Source: DASYAN01 sp036501345 (lineage in GTDB: Bacteria > Chloroflexota > Ktedonobacteria > Ktedonobacterales > Ktedonobacteraceae). From it: a DNA stretch of 5,903 bases. Below are positions 4,865 through 5,903 of the stretch, in pieces (the first letter of the stretch is position 1; each line of letters starts with the position of its first letter). Location: assembly GCA_036501345.1 (NCBI GenBank), contig DASYAN010000518.1, forward strand, positions 1-5,903, given 5' to 3'. The notes below the pieces were generated by a model, which was not told where the DNA came from, did not search any database, and saw only the letters and a list, made by a program, of their open reading frames with translations. A program made the position numbers and the translations under genes.

Positions 4865-5800
4865 ATGCGCTACGGCAGCATACTGGAAACCATTGGAAAC
4901 ACTCCTTTGGTACAATTAAAGAGCTTTAGTCCTTGTCCAAGCGTAGAGATTTATGCCAAGCTAGAAGGGGCAAATCCCTCTGGTAGCGTGAAAGATCGTG
5001 TTGCCAAGAAGATGATTGAAGAGGCTGAGGCAAGTGGCAAGCTCATTCCTGGCTCTATTTTGCTGGAACCAACTAGTGGAAATACTGGCATCGCTCTGGC
5101 AATGATTTCCCGCATTAAAGGTTATCAGTTTGTTGCAGTTATGCCTGATAACGTTACTAATGAACGTCGCAAGATTCTAGAACTCTATGGCGCACAAATC
5201 ATCTTCTCTGATGGGAAGTTGGGAAGTAACGGAGCTGTCAAGCTTGCCAAAGAGCTGGTGCAGCAAAATGAGCGTTATGTCATGCTTTACCAGTATGGGA
5301 ATGAAGCCAATCCGCGTGCTCACTATGAGGGTACTGCTCTGGAGATTATCAGAGACTTGCCGGACGTAGATGTGTTTGTGGCTGGCCTGGGAACGGGTGG
5401 TACGCTCACAGGCAACGGTCATCGGCTAAAAGAATATAATCCGGCTATTAAGGTTATCGCTGCTGAACCGTTGCAAGGCGATGGTGTGCAGGGATTACGC
5501 AGCCTGACGGACGGTTTCGTTCCTCCTATCCTGGATAGTTCTGTGCTTGATGCAAAGATCCTGGTCTCAAGCATGGATGCAATCCGGCGTACTCGCCAGT
5601 TGAAAGACCAGGAAGGCATCTTCGCAGGTCCATCATGTGGTGCTGCACTGCATGCCGCCTTACGTGTCGCGGCAAGCCTGGAGCATGGCAAGATTGTCAC
5701 TATTCTCGCCGATGGTGGCTGGAAGTACCTGAGTGAAGATCTATGGATGTGTGAGCTGGAAGATCTCGAAGATACATTAGAGGCAAAGGTATTATGGTAG
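4865..5800 (+). CDS. cysM: PLP-dependent cysteine synthase, CysM type (carrier-thiocarboxylate dependent)
   Basis: A 311-residue fold-type II PLP enzyme, complete and close in length to mycobacterial CysM (323). Lys43 in PSGSVKDR (38-45) is the Schiff-base lysine. TSGNTG (70-75) binds substrate carboxylate, GTGGT (176-180) holds the PLP phosphate, and Ser257 (GPSCGA) sits by the pyridine nitrogen. Blocks LELYGAQIIFS (105-115), VMLYQYGNEAN (139-149), FVAGLGTGGTL (171-181) and GGWKYLS (284-290) match CysM more closely than CysK. Arg212 (GVQGLRSL) aligns with Arg220 of the mycobacterial enzyme, known for selecting O-phosphoserine, so phosphoserine is the likely acceptor. The sulfur donor should be the thiocarboxylated CysO-like carrier encoded just upstream. 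The acidic C-terminal tail ending in Trp (297-311) resembles the active-site-covering tail of that family. The mec-like gene overlaps its end by 7 bases. Confidence 0.92.
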   Translation: MRYGSILETIGNTPLVQLKSFSPCPSVEIYAKLEGANPSGSVKDRVAKKMIEEAEASGKLIPGSILLEPTSGNTGIALAMISRIKGYQFVAVMPDNVTNERRKILELYGAQIIFSDGKLGSNGAVKLAKELVQQNERYVMLYQYGNEANPRAHYEGTALEIIRDLPDVDVFVAGLGTGGTLTGNGHRLKEYNPAIKVIAAEPLQGDGVQGLRSLTDGFVPPILDSSVLDAKILVSSMDAIRRTRQLKDQEGIFAGPSCGAALHAALRVAASLEHGKIVTILADGGWKYLSEDLWMCELEDLEDTLEAKVLW

Positions 5801-5903
5801 CTGAAAACAATTTTATTGTACATATCCCCGTATCAATCTATAACGAGATGGTTGAGCATGTCCTCACAGGTTATCCCAACGAGGCATGTGGAGCCCTGGG
5901 TAG
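5794..5903 (+). CDS. mec: Mec-type JAMM/MPN metallopeptidase, N-terminal fragment, runs off right edge
   Basis: An open frame from ATG 5794 to the window end, giving 36 residues. It overlaps the last 7 bases of cysM, so translation is probably coupled. GAGG at 5780-5783 may serve as ribosome binding site. The protein starts with a beta-strand (NNFIVHIPVS) and a helix (IYNEMVEHVL). The motif YPNEACGALG (27-36) follows, which matches the first conserved block of JAMM peptidases (P-x-E-x-C-G), with Glu30 as the probable catalytic acid. Mycobacterial Mec has HPDEACGVLAG at this place. Mec cuts cysteine from the CysO-cysteine adduct. The zinc ligands (H-x-H and Asp) lie outside the window, so activity cannot be judged. 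Given the Gly-Gly-Phe end of the carrier, it may also trim the carrier before activation. Confidence 0.82.
   Translation, partial: MVAENNFIVHIPVSIYNEMVEHVLTGYPNEACGALG

Noticed and set aside
5419..5823. 134-residue minus-strand frame opposite cysM
   Set aside because: It is antisense to highly conserved CysM motifs, with Ser/Arg-rich composition typical of a shadow frame.

Overview
The window looks like chromosomal DNA of a bacterium with moderate GC content and clear Shine-Dalgarno sites. My tentative guess is a Ktedonobacteria-type Chloroflexota. This rests on the mix of genes (cysO/cysM/mec-type cysteine synthesis, a rhodanese-E1 fusion, HEAT-repeat and NAGPA-type proteins) and not on any marker gene, so it is weak.

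Layout. On the minus strand, 1-665 is the N-terminal part of a secreted or membrane-anchored phosphodiester glycosidase (NAGPA-domain) protein that runs off the left edge. A 272-base divergent intergenic region follows. Next comes a plus-strand pair: a HEAT-repeat protein (938-2002) and, 36 bases later, an NAD-dependent epimerase/dehydratase resembling uronate dehydrogenase (2039-2773). After a 209-base gap with a good sigma70-type promoter, the rest of the window is a sulfur-transfer locus on the plus strand. It holds an N-terminal-rhodanese/E1 (MoeB/ThiF) fusion (2983-4170), a CysO-like ubiquitin-fold sulfur carrier (4448-4720), a CysM-type cysteine synthase (4865-5800), and the beginning of a JAMM/MPN metallopeptidase of Mec type (5794 to the right edge).

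How the locus should work (inference from the Mycobacterium CysO-CysM-Mec pathway and from rhodanese/MoeB biochemistry). The E1 half adenylates the C-terminal glycine of the carrier. The rhodanese half supplies persulfide sulfur, giving a carrier thiocarboxylate. CysM joins this to activated serine, probably O-phosphoserine, because the Arg that recognises it in the mycobacterial enzyme is conserved. The JAMM peptidase then cuts cysteine off the carrier. The unusual point is that this carrier ends Gly-Gly-Phe, not Gly-Gly. It should need C-terminal trimming before activation, and the adjacent JAMM protein is the obvious candidate.

Non-coding structure is concentrated inside this locus. A 27-base inverted repeat (25/27) spans the stop codon of the E1 gene and a site 104 bases downstream. 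Its right arm merges into five tandem 24-base repeats lying just upstream of the carrier gene. The carrier-cysM gap contains a 9-base perfect (12-base imperfect) inverted repeat with alternative pairing partners, a possible cis-regulatory leader. No tRNA, rRNA, CRISPR array or transposase gene was seen.
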